Below, one piece after another: positions 24,510 through 32,516 of a DNA stretch of 63,348 bases. The notes below the pieces were generated by a model. That model saw nothing but the letters and a program-made list of their open reading frames with translations, had not been told where the DNA came from and made no database searches. How positions within the stretch are numbered: the first letter of the stretch is position 1; the number at the start of each line of letters is the position of its first letter. The DNA comes from Gammaproteobacteria bacterium (GTDB lineage Bacteria > Actinomycetota > Acidimicrobiia > Spongiisociales > UBA4744), in contig JAACED010000009.1 in assembly GCA_011682695.1 (NCBI GenBank), positions 1 to 63,348 of the forward strand, read 5' to 3'. Both the position numbers and the translations under genes were made by a program.

Positions 24510-25435
24510 TCGCGTTGGGTGTTGCCCTGTGCACGGGGATCGCGGCGGTTGCAGCAGTGTCTCTGGTCGTGAAGCCGATGCCCCGGCTCGGCCCGCGGGT
24601 CCGTCCCTACAGTGTTGCGAGCACCGTCAGTCTCGGGGGAACGCCGGAACTGGGTCGGGCCAACCAGGCTTCGGTTGCCAGGATCCTCAAGATGATGCTC
24701 GAAGGAGCGGGCCGGCGACTCGGCCGGATCGTGGACGGCTCGAGCGAACTCGAGATGCGACGCAAGCTACGCCAGGCGGGCCTGTTCCCGACCGTCGATG
24801 AGGAACGCCGGCTTGCCGAGTACCGGCTGCGCCAACTGTTTTCCACCGCGCTGGCCACCGGTGCCGCGTTCCTCGGAGCAACGGTGGTGGGGCTCGATAC
24901 GGGTGCTGCTCTGGCCATGGGAGGCCTGGGGTTCATCGTGGGAGCGACTCGCTGGAGGGGTCGTCTCGGCAAGGCGATCGAAGACCGCAAGATGCGTCTG
25001 CGGATCGAGGTGTACACGATCAACCAGTTGCTCTCCATGCGGGTGAGAGTGGGCGGTGGAGTCGTCCAGGCCGTCCAGTACGTCGTCTCACGAGGCGTGG
25101 GGGCAATGGCCGGGGAACTCGCCGAGGCCTTGCGACTTCACCGCAGCGGCGTGCCGGCGTCGGAGGCACTTGCACGTATCGCACACTCGACGCCGGAGCC
25201 GCACGCAGCGAGAACGTACTGGCTGTTGTCGGCGGCCGAGGAGCGCGGAACGGATCTGGCGGGCGCCCTTTTGGCCCTCGGGGAAGACGTCCGGGAAGCA
25301 CGGCGAGAAGCCATCAGGCGTGCTGCGACGAAGCGACGCGCCGCAATGTTGATTCCGACCATCGCAATTCTTGCACCAATCATGCTGCTGTTCGTGGCGG
25401 CACCGCTGCCGAGCATCGTGTTCGGCGGCCTCTAG
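24506..25435 (+). CDS. tadC: TadC-like pilus platform protein (GspF domain)
   Basis: This 309-aa membrane protein begins at GTG 24506 overlapping tadB by 4 nt. Features are an N-terminal helix, the segment LEMRRKLRQAGLFPTVDEER, a helical pair (TALATGAAFLGATVVGL, ALAMGGLGFIVGATRW), a T2SSF core (LLSMRVRVGGGVVQAVQYVV) and a C-terminal helix pair with PTIAILAPIMLLFVAAPL. It is the expected partner of TadB. Confidence 0.88.
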   Translation: MIALGVALCTGIAAVAAVSLVVKPMPRLGPRVRPYSVASTVSLGGTPELGRANQASVARILKMMLEGAGRRLGRIVDGSSELEMRRKLRQAGLFPTVDEERRLAEYRLRQLFSTALATGAAFLGATVVGLDTGAALAMGGLGFIVGATRWRGRLGKAIEDRKMRLRIEVYTINQLLSMRVRVGGGVVQAVQYVVSRGVGAMAGELAEALRLHRSGVPASEALARIAHSTPEPHAARTYWLLSAAEERGTDLAGALLALGEDVREARREAIRRAATKRRAAMLIPTIAILAPIMLLFVAAPLPSIVFGGL

Positions 25436-25448
25436 GGAAGGGGTATTC

Positions 25449-25616
25449 ATGCAACTGATCATGGAGATGATCCATCGGGACGAGAGGGGTCTGAACACTG
25501 CCGAGCTCCTCGGGAACGCGGCACTGGCGATCATCGCGTTGATTGCCATCTGGGCCGCACTCCAGGCGCTCGGGCTGGACATCGTTGCATGGATTCGCGC
25601 GCAGCTGCTCGGCTGA
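25449..25616 (+). CDS. flp: Flp-type pilin
   Basis: This 55-aa prepilin has a short charged leader ending in DERG, then LNTAELLGNAALAIIALIAI. Cleavage after Gly would leave mature residues LNTAE, with Glu at position +5 as in type IVb (Flp) pilins. The usual Tyr at +6 is missing (Leu instead). A single hydrophobic helix follows. The ribosome site GAAGGGG lies just upstream. It is probably the major subunit of the pilus. No prepilin peptidase gene is in the window. Confidence 0.82.
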   Translation: MQLIMEMIHRDERGLNTAELLGNAALAIIALIAIWAALQALGLDIVAWIRAQLLG

Positions 25617-25738
25617 CGGCGCGCGCAATCGATGGGATGAGCCGTGGGCGGAGGCCGAGACGCTCACTCCGGGGTGCGGTTGATGTTCCCGGTCGCGGGC
25701 ACCGGTGCGCGACGCAGCAGCGAGGTGGTGGGCAGGGT

Positions 25739-26125
25739 GTGCTGAAGGCGGTGTGTGACCGGTCGTGCGGCTTCGCGACCCCGCAGTTCGTTCTCGCCGC
25801 CGGGGTTGCGCTGATGTTCTTCGTCTTCATGGCGAACATGATCGTTTTTCAGTACGGCAAGGGAGTTGTCCGAGGTGCGCTCAACGAAGGGGTGAGGGCC
25901 GGCGCCCGGTCGGGAGCCGGACTCGGGGATTGCGAACGGGCTCTTGCAGACACGCTTGGCGACCTGCTCGGAGGAACCATGGGAGAGGGGGTCGATGCGT
26001 GGTGTGCGACCGACGGGGTGCTGGTGAGCGCCGACGCGGACGTGACGTTTCGCTCGTGGATTCCCGGAGTGCCCGACTGGTCGTTCACCGTGTCGGCACA
26101 GAGCGTCAAGGAGCCTGTGCCGTGA
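25739..26125 (+). CDS. TadE-like minor pseudopilin
   Basis: The product is 128 aa if GTG 25739 is the start; an in-frame ATG at 25637 would add an Arg-rich stretch that looks non-coding. After a short charged leader the sequence CGFATPQFVLAAGVALMFFV looks like a pseudopilin cleavage site followed by the membrane helix, with Gln rather than Glu at +5. The rest (KGVVRGALNEGVRAGARSGA) matches the helix seen after the membrane span in TadE-like proteins. It overlaps the next gene by GTGA. Confidence 0.65.
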   Translation: MLKAVCDRSCGFATPQFVLAAGVALMFFVFMANMIVFQYGKGVVRGALNEGVRAGARSGAGLGDCERALADTLGDLLGGTMGEGVDAWCATDGVLVSADADVTFRSWIPGVPDWSFTVSAQSVKEPVP

Positions 26126-26514
26126 AGGATCGCGGATCTGCGCCTCTGGAACTGGCTGCAGCCGTCGGCCTCCTGCTCGTTCCTGCCGTCTTGCTCGTCC
26201 TGAGTTTCGCGCCGTGGGTGGAGCGTCAGATGATGGCGCGTGAGATCGCCCGGAACGCCGCTCGCACCGCCGCCGTCACCGCGGAGCTTGCCGACACCGA
26301 AGATCTGGTCAGCCGCGCCGCCCTCAACTATGGCGTCGATCGTGAGGATGTCGCCGTGGCCCTCAGCGGGAATGTCGGACGCGGCGGGCTCGTCACGGCA
26401 ACGGTGGATGTCCGCATGCCGGCAATCGTCATTCCCGGAGTCGGTGAGTTCGGATCGGTGACCTGGTCCGTTCACCACACCGAACAGGTGGATCTGTACC
26501 GGAGCTTCCCGTGA
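26122..26514 (+). CDS. TadE-like minor pseudopilin, second
   Basis: This 130-aa protein starts at GTG 26122. The leader KDRG is followed by SAPLELAAAVGLLLVPAVLL, a prepilin-type site with Glu at +5 and a membrane helix, then MMAREIARNAARTAAVTAEL, the helical stalk typical of TadE/TadF. The C-terminal half is a beta-rich domain with no named family. It overlaps neighbours at both ends by 4 nt. Confidence 0.72.
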   Translation: MKDRGSAPLELAAAVGLLLVPAVLLVLSFAPWVERQMMAREIARNAARTAAVTAELADTEDLVSRAALNYGVDREDVAVALSGNVGRGGLVTATVDVRMPAIVIPGVGEFGSVTWSVHHTEQVDLYRSFP

Positions 26515-26921
26515 GCAGGGACCGTGGATCGATCACGATCTGGGTGCTGGGCCTCGTCATCATGGTGATGGCGCTCGGGGGGCTGTCGCTGGACTTGTGG
26601 CGGGGACTGGTCGTGCGAAAGGCGGTCGCCGCCGTAGCGGATGCCGCAGCGGTTGCCGGCGCATCCGGTATCGATGAAACGGCGTGGCGCAACGGGGTAC
26701 TGCGCCTCGATGCCTCGAAAGCCCGTGCACTTGCCGATCGGGTCATCGCCGCCGAGTCGAATGCTGCGTCGTTGCGTTGGCGGGTGCAGGTCGTCTCGGA
26801 CGAGATCACCGTGACCGTGGAGCGCGACGTAGACCTGACCCTGCTCAAGATCATGGCTCCCGGCGACGAACCGCTCCTGGTTCGCGTGCACGCCACGGCC
26901 CACCCCCAACGCGGAAGCTGA
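26511..26921 (+). CDS. TadE/TadG-like pilus protein
   Basis: This 136-aa protein begins at GTG 26511 with leader SRDRG and SITIWVLGLVIMVMALGG, a pseudopilin-like site and membrane helix. VRKAVAAVADAAAVAGASGI follows, the Ala-rich helix found in TadG-type proteins (usually DAAALAGA). It is shorter than classical TadG and lacks its von Willebrand domain. It is the last gene of the Tad operon; the accessory block begins about 40 bp later. Confidence 0.7.
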   Translation: MSRDRGSITIWVLGLVIMVMALGGLSLDLWRGLVVRKAVAAVADAAAVAGASGIDETAWRNGVLRLDASKARALADRVIAAESNAASLRWRVQVVSDEITVTVERDVDLTLLKIMAPGDEPLLVRVHATAHPQRGS

Positions 26922-26959
26922 CGGATAGCTACCAGCGGCCGGCTTTGGAGTTCCCCCTT

Positions 26960-26969
26960 GGCCTCAAGT
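26960..26969 (+). repeat. Left copy of 10-bp direct repeat GGCCTCAAGT
   Basis: GGCCTCAAGT occurs here, at the junction between the Tad operon and the sugar-acid operon, and again in the same orientation at 33001-33010, where the core genes resume. The start codon of the first cassette gene overlaps the last two bases. It may be a target duplication or crossover site; chance is not excluded. Confidence 0.45.
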
Positions 26970-27891
26970 GATCTTCGCGAGGGATGTTGCCAACCCCGAG
27001 GGACCCGTCCTACTCGGCGATGGATCCTGGGCCGTTACCGAGATGGATCTTGGCTCCATCACGGAGTTCAGTGCCGACGGATCCGTACGCTGGACGGTCG
27101 CCAAGACGGGCCGGCCCAACGGACTGGCCCTTGACACCGATGGCAACCTGTGGGTGGCAGAGTCGGAGGATCAGGCCCTGCTGCGCGTGAGTCCCAATGG
27201 TGAAATCACAACCATTGCCAGAGGACCTTCCGATCTGCCGTTCCTGTGGCCCAATGACCTGTGCTTCGGGCCGGACGGTGCTCTCTACATGACCGACTCA
27301 GGCGTGCCGCTGGCTGCGTTCGAAGGGATCGACCCGCCCGAGGCAGCGTACGACGTCTCGGTGGACGGCCGCGTATACCGCATCGATCCCGTATCGGGCG
27401 AGTGCGAGGTACTCGACCGCGGCCTGCAGTTTGCCAACGGCATTGCCTGGGGCCCGGGCGGTCACCAGCTCTATGTGTCGGAGACGCTGACCGGCAACAT
27501 CTATCGGTACAAGTTGGAGGGAGCTCGCCTGGTTGGCGAACGGAACCTGTTCGCCAATGTGATGCGCAGTGCGCCCAAGTCGTACGGGCGCACTGCAGGT
27601 CCAGACGGCATGGCCTTTGACGAAGAAGGGCGCCTCTACGTCACGGTACTCGGCCAGGGAGACATCGCCGTTGTTGAGACCGAGGGGGACGTCCGGCATT
27701 ACCTGGAGGTCCCGGGCGACCTCCCGACCAACGTGGCGTTTGCCGGGGCAGGGGAACGTCGGTTGCTGCTTACCGAGGGGTCTTTTGGCCAGCTCGTCAT
27801 GGTCGAGGTGCCGGCCCCGCGTCTGGACTTGTTCGATGGAAACACGACTGGGGCGGTGCCTGCCTCGCACGACGAAGGAGAGATCAGATGA
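26968..27891 (+). CDS. SMP-30/gluconolactonase-family protein
   Basis: This 307-aa beta-propeller has the family marks NPEGPVLLGDGSWAVTE (metal Glu), RPNGLALDTDGNLWVAES, WPNDLCFGPDGALYMTDSG (Asn-Asp), QFANGIAWGPGGHQLYVSET and AGPDGMAFDEEGRLYVT. Hydrolysis of a sugar lactone to the free acid is the usual reaction. The start, GTG 26968, lies on the boundary repeat and has only a weak ribosome site, so the native 5' end may have been lost or exchanged. It is the first gene of a tightly packed catabolic operon. Confidence 0.82.
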   Translation: MIFARDVANPEGPVLLGDGSWAVTEMDLGSITEFSADGSVRWTVAKTGRPNGLALDTDGNLWVAESEDQALLRVSPNGEITTIARGPSDLPFLWPNDLCFGPDGALYMTDSGVPLAAFEGIDPPEAAYDVSVDGRVYRIDPVSGECEVLDRGLQFANGIAWGPGGHQLYVSETLTGNIYRYKLEGARLVGERNLFANVMRSAPKSYGRTAGPDGMAFDEEGRLYVTVLGQGDIAVVETEGDVRHYLEVPGDLPTNVAFAGAGERRLLLTEGSFGQLVMVEVPAPRLDLFDGNTTGAVPASHDEGEIR

Positions 27892-28667
27892 CGGTGTCCA
27901 TCCGGTTCCTGGGAACCGCAGCTTTCGAGATCATCACCGCTAACGGCAAGCGGGTTCTCATCGATCCATATCTCGACGACAACGGGGTCAGCCCCTACAA
28001 GGTGGAAGACCTGGAACACGTCGACTTACTACTCGTCACCCACGCCGCCTACGACCACTTGGGCGATGCGTACGAGATCATGCGCAGGTTGCCTGATCTG
28101 CCGCTGATCTGTGGTGCGGATGTGCGTGGCTATCTGATGCACAGGGGGATCGAAGGCGAACGGTTGCTCGCCATCCCGTGGGGGATGATGACTGAAGGCG
28201 CAGGCATCGAGGTTCGCCCCGTCTACTCGCGCCACTGGTCGTACATCCAGGCCGAGGACGGCAAGGTCTTTTCCAGCATCCCTCTCGGTTTCATCGTCTA
28301 TGCCGGTGAGGGTCAGCGGATCTACCACGCCGGGGACACGACGATATACGGCGACATGAAACTGTACGGGGATCTATACCGGCCCACCGTCGGCCTCATC
28401 AACGTGGGTGTTCCCGGCGACCATCGCGGAGCCAAGCACGGCATCAAGGTCTACCTCACAGGTGAGATGACTGCAGAAGAGGCTGCACTGGCCTGCAACT
28501 GGCTCGGACTTGACTATGCCATCCCCTGCCATCATGACGATCCGGATCTTCCGGAAATAAAGAGATTCAACGAGTTGCTCACCGCTGCCCGAGAAAAGAA
28601 TCCCGACGCTCCCAAGCCGGTCATTCTGACGCCAGGTGAGTGGCTGACGCTGGAGCCGGCGCGGTAA
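27888..28667 (+). CDS. MBL-fold metal-dependent hydrolase (UlaG/UPF0173-like)
   Basis: This 259-aa metallo-beta-lactamase-fold enzyme has RFLGTAAFEI at the start, THAAYDHLGD (metal His52, Asp56, His57), IYHAGDTTIYGDMKLY (metal Asp) and AIPCHHDDPDLPEI (distal His). The layout resembles UlaG-type lactonases and UPF0173 hydrolases. With the SMP-30 gene overlapping by ATGA, both may act on lactone forms of one sugar acid. The exact substrate is unknown. Confidence 0.8.
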   Translation: MTVSIRFLGTAAFEIITANGKRVLIDPYLDDNGVSPYKVEDLEHVDLLLVTHAAYDHLGDAYEIMRRLPDLPLICGADVRGYLMHRGIEGERLLAIPWGMMTEGAGIEVRPVYSRHWSYIQAEDGKVFSSIPLGFIVYAGEGQRIYHAGDTTIYGDMKLYGDLYRPTVGLINVGVPGDHRGAKHGIKVYLTGEMTAEEAALACNWLGLDYAIPCHHDDPDLPEIKRFNELLTAAREKNPDAPKPVILTPGEWLTLEPAR

Positions 28668-28674
28668 CCGAACC

Positions 28675-29760
28675 ATGGACCAGATCACGACAGCACTGGT
28701 CGGTTGCGGCAAAGCAGGTGAGATCCATGCCTCGGCCCTGCGCGATCTCCCCACATCACGGTTTCGCGCCGTGTGTGACCGCGACAAAGACAGCGCCGAG
28801 GCATTCGCCGAACGCTTCGGAGTGCGCGCCTACGGCGACGTCGCCGAGATGGTGAGTGAAGAACAGGTACAGGCCGTATGCGTAGCCACACCCCATCGTG
28901 CCCATGCGGCGCCGGCCATCTCAGCAGCCACGGCTGGAGCCCACGTCCTTGTGGAGAAACCTTTGGCCGTCACCCTCGCCGACTGTGACGAGGTGATCGC
29001 GAGCGCCAGAGCCGCAGACGTCAAGCTTGGTGTCATCAGCCAGCGGCGCCTCTACGAACCGGTGCAGCGGGTCAAGAGGGCAATCGATGAGGGGAAGATC
29101 GGGCGCCCGGTGCTTGGAACCGTAGTGATGCTCGGATGGCGAGACGACGAGTACTTCGCATCGGATCCTTGGCGCGGAACTTGGCGGGGGGAAGGGGGCG
29201 GTGTCCTCGTCAACCAGGCTCCTCATCAGCTCGACCTGCTTCAGTGGTTCATGGGACCGATCGACGAGGTGTATGGCTACTGGGGCAATCTGAACCACCC
29301 CAGAGTGGAGGTGGAAGACACCGCAGTCGCGGTGCTGCGATTCCGCAACGGTGGGATGGGCTCTGTCGTCGTGAGCAACTCCCAGAAGCCGGGGTTGTAC
29401 GGCAAGGTGCATGTGCACGGCGAGAACGGTGCTTCGGTCGGCGTACAGACCGACGGTGGTGCCATGTTCATCGCCGGGGTGACCGAGATCCTCGGACCCC
29501 CTATCACCGACCTCTGGACGGTGCCGGGTGAAGAAGACCAACTTGAGCACTGGCAGGCCGAAGACCGACAAGACTTCATGAAGGCGGATCCGATCAAGCA
29601 CTATCACCGAATCCAGATCCAGGACTTCCTTAGCGCTGTGATTGAGGATCGTGAACCGTTGGTCACCGGGCTCGAAGGGCGAAAGACCGTGGAGCTATTC
29701 ACTGCGATCTATCGCTCACAGGAGATCCGCGGGCCCGTCGCATTCCCGGTGATGCAATGA
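28675..29760 (+). CDS. Gfo/Idh/MocA-family oxidoreductase
   Basis: This 361-aa NAD(P)-dependent dehydrogenase has the Rossmann start TTALVGCGKAGEIHASAL, the EKP motif HVLVEKPLAVTLADCDEV and the active-site helix GVLVNQAPHQLDLLQWFMG with catalytic His. The family oxidises or isomerises sugars, inositols and their derivatives at a ring carbon. The coding region begins 7 bp after the MBL gene and ends in an ATGA overlap with the kinase, so it belongs to the same pathway. Confidence 0.88.
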   Translation: MDQITTALVGCGKAGEIHASALRDLPTSRFRAVCDRDKDSAEAFAERFGVRAYGDVAEMVSEEQVQAVCVATPHRAHAAPAISAATAGAHVLVEKPLAVTLADCDEVIASARAADVKLGVISQRRLYEPVQRVKRAIDEGKIGRPVLGTVVMLGWRDDEYFASDPWRGTWRGEGGGVLVNQAPHQLDLLQWFMGPIDEVYGYWGNLNHPRVEVEDTAVAVLRFRNGGMGSVVVSNSQKPGLYGKVHVHGENGASVGVQTDGGAMFIAGVTEILGPPITDLWTVPGEEDQLEHWQAEDRQDFMKADPIKHYHRIQIQDFLSAVIEDREPLVTGLEGRKTVELFTAIYRSQEIRGPVAFPVMQ

Positions 29761-30284
29761 GCATGCCGCGCTCACGGGCAGTCCTTGTCATGGGCGTGGC
29801 CGGAAGCGGGAAGACGACGATCGGGAGGGCCGTGGCCGCAGTCCTCGGGTGGACGTTCTACGACGGAGACGACCACCACCCACCAGGAAACGTCGCCAAG
29901 ATGGCATCCGGTGTGCCGCTGACCGACGAGGACCGCGCTCCATGGCTCGCTTCCCTTCACGACCTAATTTCGGATAGCCTCCGTCGTGGCGAGCCGGTCG
30001 TGGTCGCCTGCTCGGCACTGAAGGCGGCGTACCGGGATCAGCTCCTCGAAGGAACCGACGCCATGGTGGTGTACCTCCGCGGCGACCGTCATCTCATCCG
30101 ACATCGCATGGAGAACCGACACGGTCACTACATGGACCCGGGCATGCTTGACAGCCAACTGGACGCCCTCGAGGAACCGGATAAGGCGGTCGTCTTCGAT
30201 GTCGCCGGGTCCGTAGATACGATCGTTGACACAGTCATCGCTGGAATCTTCTCCCAGTTGTTGCCACCGGCCGAAGGAAGGTAG
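29757..30284 (+). CDS. gntK: Gluconokinase (GntK-type)
   Basis: This 175-aa P-loop kinase has Walker A MGVAGSGKTTIG, the acceptor-site segment YDGDDHHPPGNVAKMASGVP and SALKAAYRD followed by VVYLRG, all standard for GntK. It phosphorylates D-gluconate, or a close sugar acid, at C6 with ATP. It overlaps the dehydrogenase gene by ATGA. In this operon it would act after lactone opening. Confidence 0.9.
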   Translation: MSMPRSRAVLVMGVAGSGKTTIGRAVAAVLGWTFYDGDDHHPPGNVAKMASGVPLTDEDRAPWLASLHDLISDSLRRGEPVVVACSALKAAYRDQLLEGTDAMVVYLRGDRHLIRHRMENRHGHYMDPGMLDSQLDALEEPDKAVVFDVAGSVDTIVDTVIAGIFSQLLPPAEGR

Positions 30285-30288
30285 TGGA

Positions 30289-31326
30289 ATGGCGCTGTGG
30301 AACGACATCTTCGAGCAACCAGGGACGCTGGAGCGGGTCGTCAGCCAGAACTGGGAGACTGCTGAACAGGTCGCCGAAACCTGGCGGAGAGCGAAGATCG
30401 ACCAAGTCGTAGTGGCAGCCCGCGGAACGTCGGACAACGCCGCACGTTACGCACAATACGTCTGGGGAGCACGGAATCGTCTCTCGGTCTGCCTCGCCGC
30501 ACCGTCCCTCTACAGCCTGTATAACAGTCCTCCGGCGCTGGGGAACGCGATCGTGGTTGGGATCTCACAATCGGGGCAGTCCCCGGACATTACCGCGGTG
30601 CTCATCGAAGCCCGGCGCCAACACAGGCCAACCCTCGCAATCACCAACAACGCTTCGTCGCCTCTTGCAGAACACGCTGATCATGTCATCTTGCTGCGCG
30701 CCGGGTCGGAGGAGGCGGTTGCCGCGACCAAGACGTACACAGCCGAGTTGGCCGCCGTGTTGCTGCTCTCGGCCGCACTCAACGACGAGGCAGGGATGGA
30801 ACATGAGCTGGTCGCTCTACCATCCCACGTCGAGTACCTGCTTGATCAATCGGATGACATTGCCGAGATGGCTCGCGCACGCTCATCACTGGAACATTGC
30901 GCCGTACTTGGCCGTGGCTTCAACTACGCGACGGCGTTCGAGTGGGCGCTCAAGCTACAGGAGTTGGCGTATGTGTTGGCCCAGCCTTTCTCGGTTGCCG
31001 ATTTCCTCCACGGTCCGTTGGCCCTCGTAGAACCAGGCCTTTCAATCCTGGCAGTAGCACCGTCTGGTCCCCCCCATGACGACTATCACGCCCTGTTGGA
31101 GGCGCTCGTCAGGGGGCAGAGGGCGGACCTTGTGGTTATCAGCGATGTGGAAGCGACACTAGAACTGGCAGCATCGTTCATACGCCTCCCAGTGAATGTC
31201 CCGGAGTGGATCACACCGATCCCCGCGATCGTTGGCGGCCAGCTTTTCGCCTACCATCTCACAGTGGCAAAAGGCCTGGACCCGGAACGACCCCGGGGTC
31301 TCAGCAAAGTGACCAGAACCTGGTGA
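30289..31326 (+). CDS. SIS-domain sugar isomerase/deaminase (GlmS C-terminal/AgaS-like)
   Basis: This 345-aa protein carries two SIS domains: ARGTSDNAARYAQYVWGA and VGISQSGQSPDITAVLIEAR in the first, GRGFNYATAFEWALKLQEL and FLHGPLALVEPG in the second. This matches the isomerase half of GlmS without the glutaminase domain, as in AgaS or FrlB deaminases and deglycases. It probably handles a phosphorylated keto or amino sugar. ATG 30289 follows GAAGGAAGG. Its stop overlaps a 37-codon ORF. Confidence 0.85.
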   Translation: MALWNDIFEQPGTLERVVSQNWETAEQVAETWRRAKIDQVVVAARGTSDNAARYAQYVWGARNRLSVCLAAPSLYSLYNSPPALGNAIVVGISQSGQSPDITAVLIEARRQHRPTLAITNNASSPLAEHADHVILLRAGSEEAVAATKTYTAELAAVLLLSAALNDEAGMEHELVALPSHVEYLLDQSDDIAEMARARSSLEHCAVLGRGFNYATAFEWALKLQELAYVLAQPFSVADFLHGPLALVEPGLSILAVAPSGPPHDDYHALLEALVRGQRADLVVISDVEATLELAASFIRLPVNVPEWITPIPAIVGGQLFAYHLTVAKGLDPERPRGLSKVTRTW

Positions 31327-31436
31327 CGGCCGTGGAGTATCACCCAGAGGGCAGCGCAGACATCGCTTCGCCGTGCGCCAAGCAGATTAGGGAGTTGCGG
31401 CTCTTTGACGCGGTCATCAGGCGAGACTCGATATGA
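31323..31436 (+). CDS. 37-aa micro-ORF tucked between SIS and ribokinase genes
   Basis: The frame starts GTG inside the SIS stop (GTGA) and stops in the ribokinase start (ATGA), so it has perfect 4-nt overlaps at both ends. The product, VTAVEYHPEGSADIASPCAK followed by QIRELRLFDAVIRRDSI, has no recognisable family. Either it is a real small protein of the pathway or a remnant of a larger gene that lost its middle through an in-frame deletion. The coupling geometry argues that it is translated. Confidence 0.45.
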   Translation: MTAVEYHPEGSADIASPCAKQIRELRLFDAVIRRDSI

Positions 31437-32326
31437 CGCGTTTGGCTGCTTCGGATACTCCGTCCAGTTTCGACGCGCAGGGATCCGTCCGCATCTGTGT
31501 GGTTGGGAGCGTCAACCTCGACCTTGTCGCCAGTTGCTCCCATCTGCCCACACCAGGTGAGACCGTAGGTGAGGCGATCTTCAGCCGTCATCCGGGTGGA
31601 AAGGGGGCCAATCAGGCACTCGCGGCGCGTCGGCAGGGCGCAGATGTCACCCTTGTTGCTGCGGTCGGCGATGACGCTCTTGCCGAGGAAGCGCTGGAAC
31701 TCCTTCGAGAGGGCTGCGTCGATCTGTCGCGACTGACCACAGTGACAGGTCGGTCCACAGGTGTCGCCCTGATCGTGGTAGATGAGAGAGGCGAGAACCA
31801 AATCGTGGTTGCTCCGGGTGCCAACCATGATCTTGGACCCGGCGACGTTGATGCCCAGGGGTTCGACGCGGTCCTGTGCCAACTCGAGATACGAGACGAT
31901 ACGGTCCTCGAAGCAGCCCGTCAGAGCACGGCCCTGTTCTGCCTCAACGCTGCACCGGCTCGACCTTTTCCAGAGCCACTTCTTGAGCGGGCAGATCTGA
32001 TCGTCGTGAATGAGATCGAACAGCACAGCCTGAAGAGTCAGCTTGACAGCTACGGGGGGCTGTTAGTTGTTACCCATGGCGCACGAGGAGCTGAGGCATT
32101 CCGCAGGGACGAGCGCGTGGTCGCTGCCCATCCGCCACGCGTTGACGCTATCGACACGGTAGGGGCTGGAGACGCGTTCTGTGGCACGCTGGTCGTTGAA
32201 CTGGCACAAGGACGGACTATCGAACATGCGCTCAGCCGAGCTTGTACCGCGGGGGCGATCGCAGCCACCAGACTCGGTGCGCAGCCATCACTGCCGACAT
32301 CGACCGACCTCGATATCCAATATTGA
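31433..32326 (+). CDS. rbsK: Ribokinase-like PfkB-family sugar kinase
   Basis: This 297-aa kinase has VVGSVNLDLVASCSHLPTPG, HPGGKGANQALAARRQGADV and the catalytic signature DAIDTVGAGDAFCGTLVVEL with the base Asp. The glycine pair and the N-terminal NLD motif match ribokinase closely, but PfkB specificity is hard to read by eye and a related sugar is possible. The first 18 residues are an unusual extension before VRICVVGS. It is the last intact gene of the operon; an IS fragment begins about 25 bp later. Confidence 0.82.
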   Translation: MTRLAASDTPSSFDAQGSVRICVVGSVNLDLVASCSHLPTPGETVGEAIFSRHPGGKGANQALAARRQGADVTLVAAVGDDALAEEALELLREGCVDLSRLTTVTGRSTGVALIVVDERGENQIVVAPGANHDLGPGDVDAQGFDAVLCQLEIRDDTVLEAARQSTALFCLNAAPARPFPEPLLERADLIVVNEIEQHSLKSQLDSYGGLLVVTHGARGAEAFRRDERVVAAHPPRVDAIDTVGAGDAFCGTLVVELAQGRTIEHALSRACTAGAIAATRLGAQPSLPTSTDLDIQY

Positions 32327-32349
32327 AACCAGAGACCCAGCCCCGTCGG

Positions 32350-32516
32350 TGGGGAACGGATCGCTTCCCATTGCGAATCGCAATGCGCCTCGGCCTCAAA
32401 GACCATCCGCACCGCCCGATCACGCATCTCTGCCGGGTACTTCCCCGGTCTCCGCTGCTCTGTCATAGCTCGATCTTCGCAAGGTCAGGAGCCTGCGCAC
32501 TAGCCGGGGAGGTTCA
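32350..32516 (-). mobile_element. 5' fragment of an IS3-family element (orfA start and terminal repeat)
   Basis: On the minus strand, a frame starting at 32466 reads MTEQRRPGKYPAEMRDRAVR and then MVFEAEAHCDSQWEAIRS, the N-terminus of an IS3-type OrfA transposase (helix-turn-helix). After that the match stops and the frame runs into unrelated sequence. Upstream, TGAACCTCCCCGG at 32516-32504 looks like the terminal inverted repeat of such elements. The remaining 1 kb or more of the IS is missing, so it is inactive. Confidence 0.65.

Noticed and set aside
26968-32326. Sulfoquinovose pathway (SIS isomerase plus PfkB kinase type)
   Set aside because: Those pathways need an aldolase and usually a sulfonate exporter or reductase; none is present, and gluconokinase does not fit.
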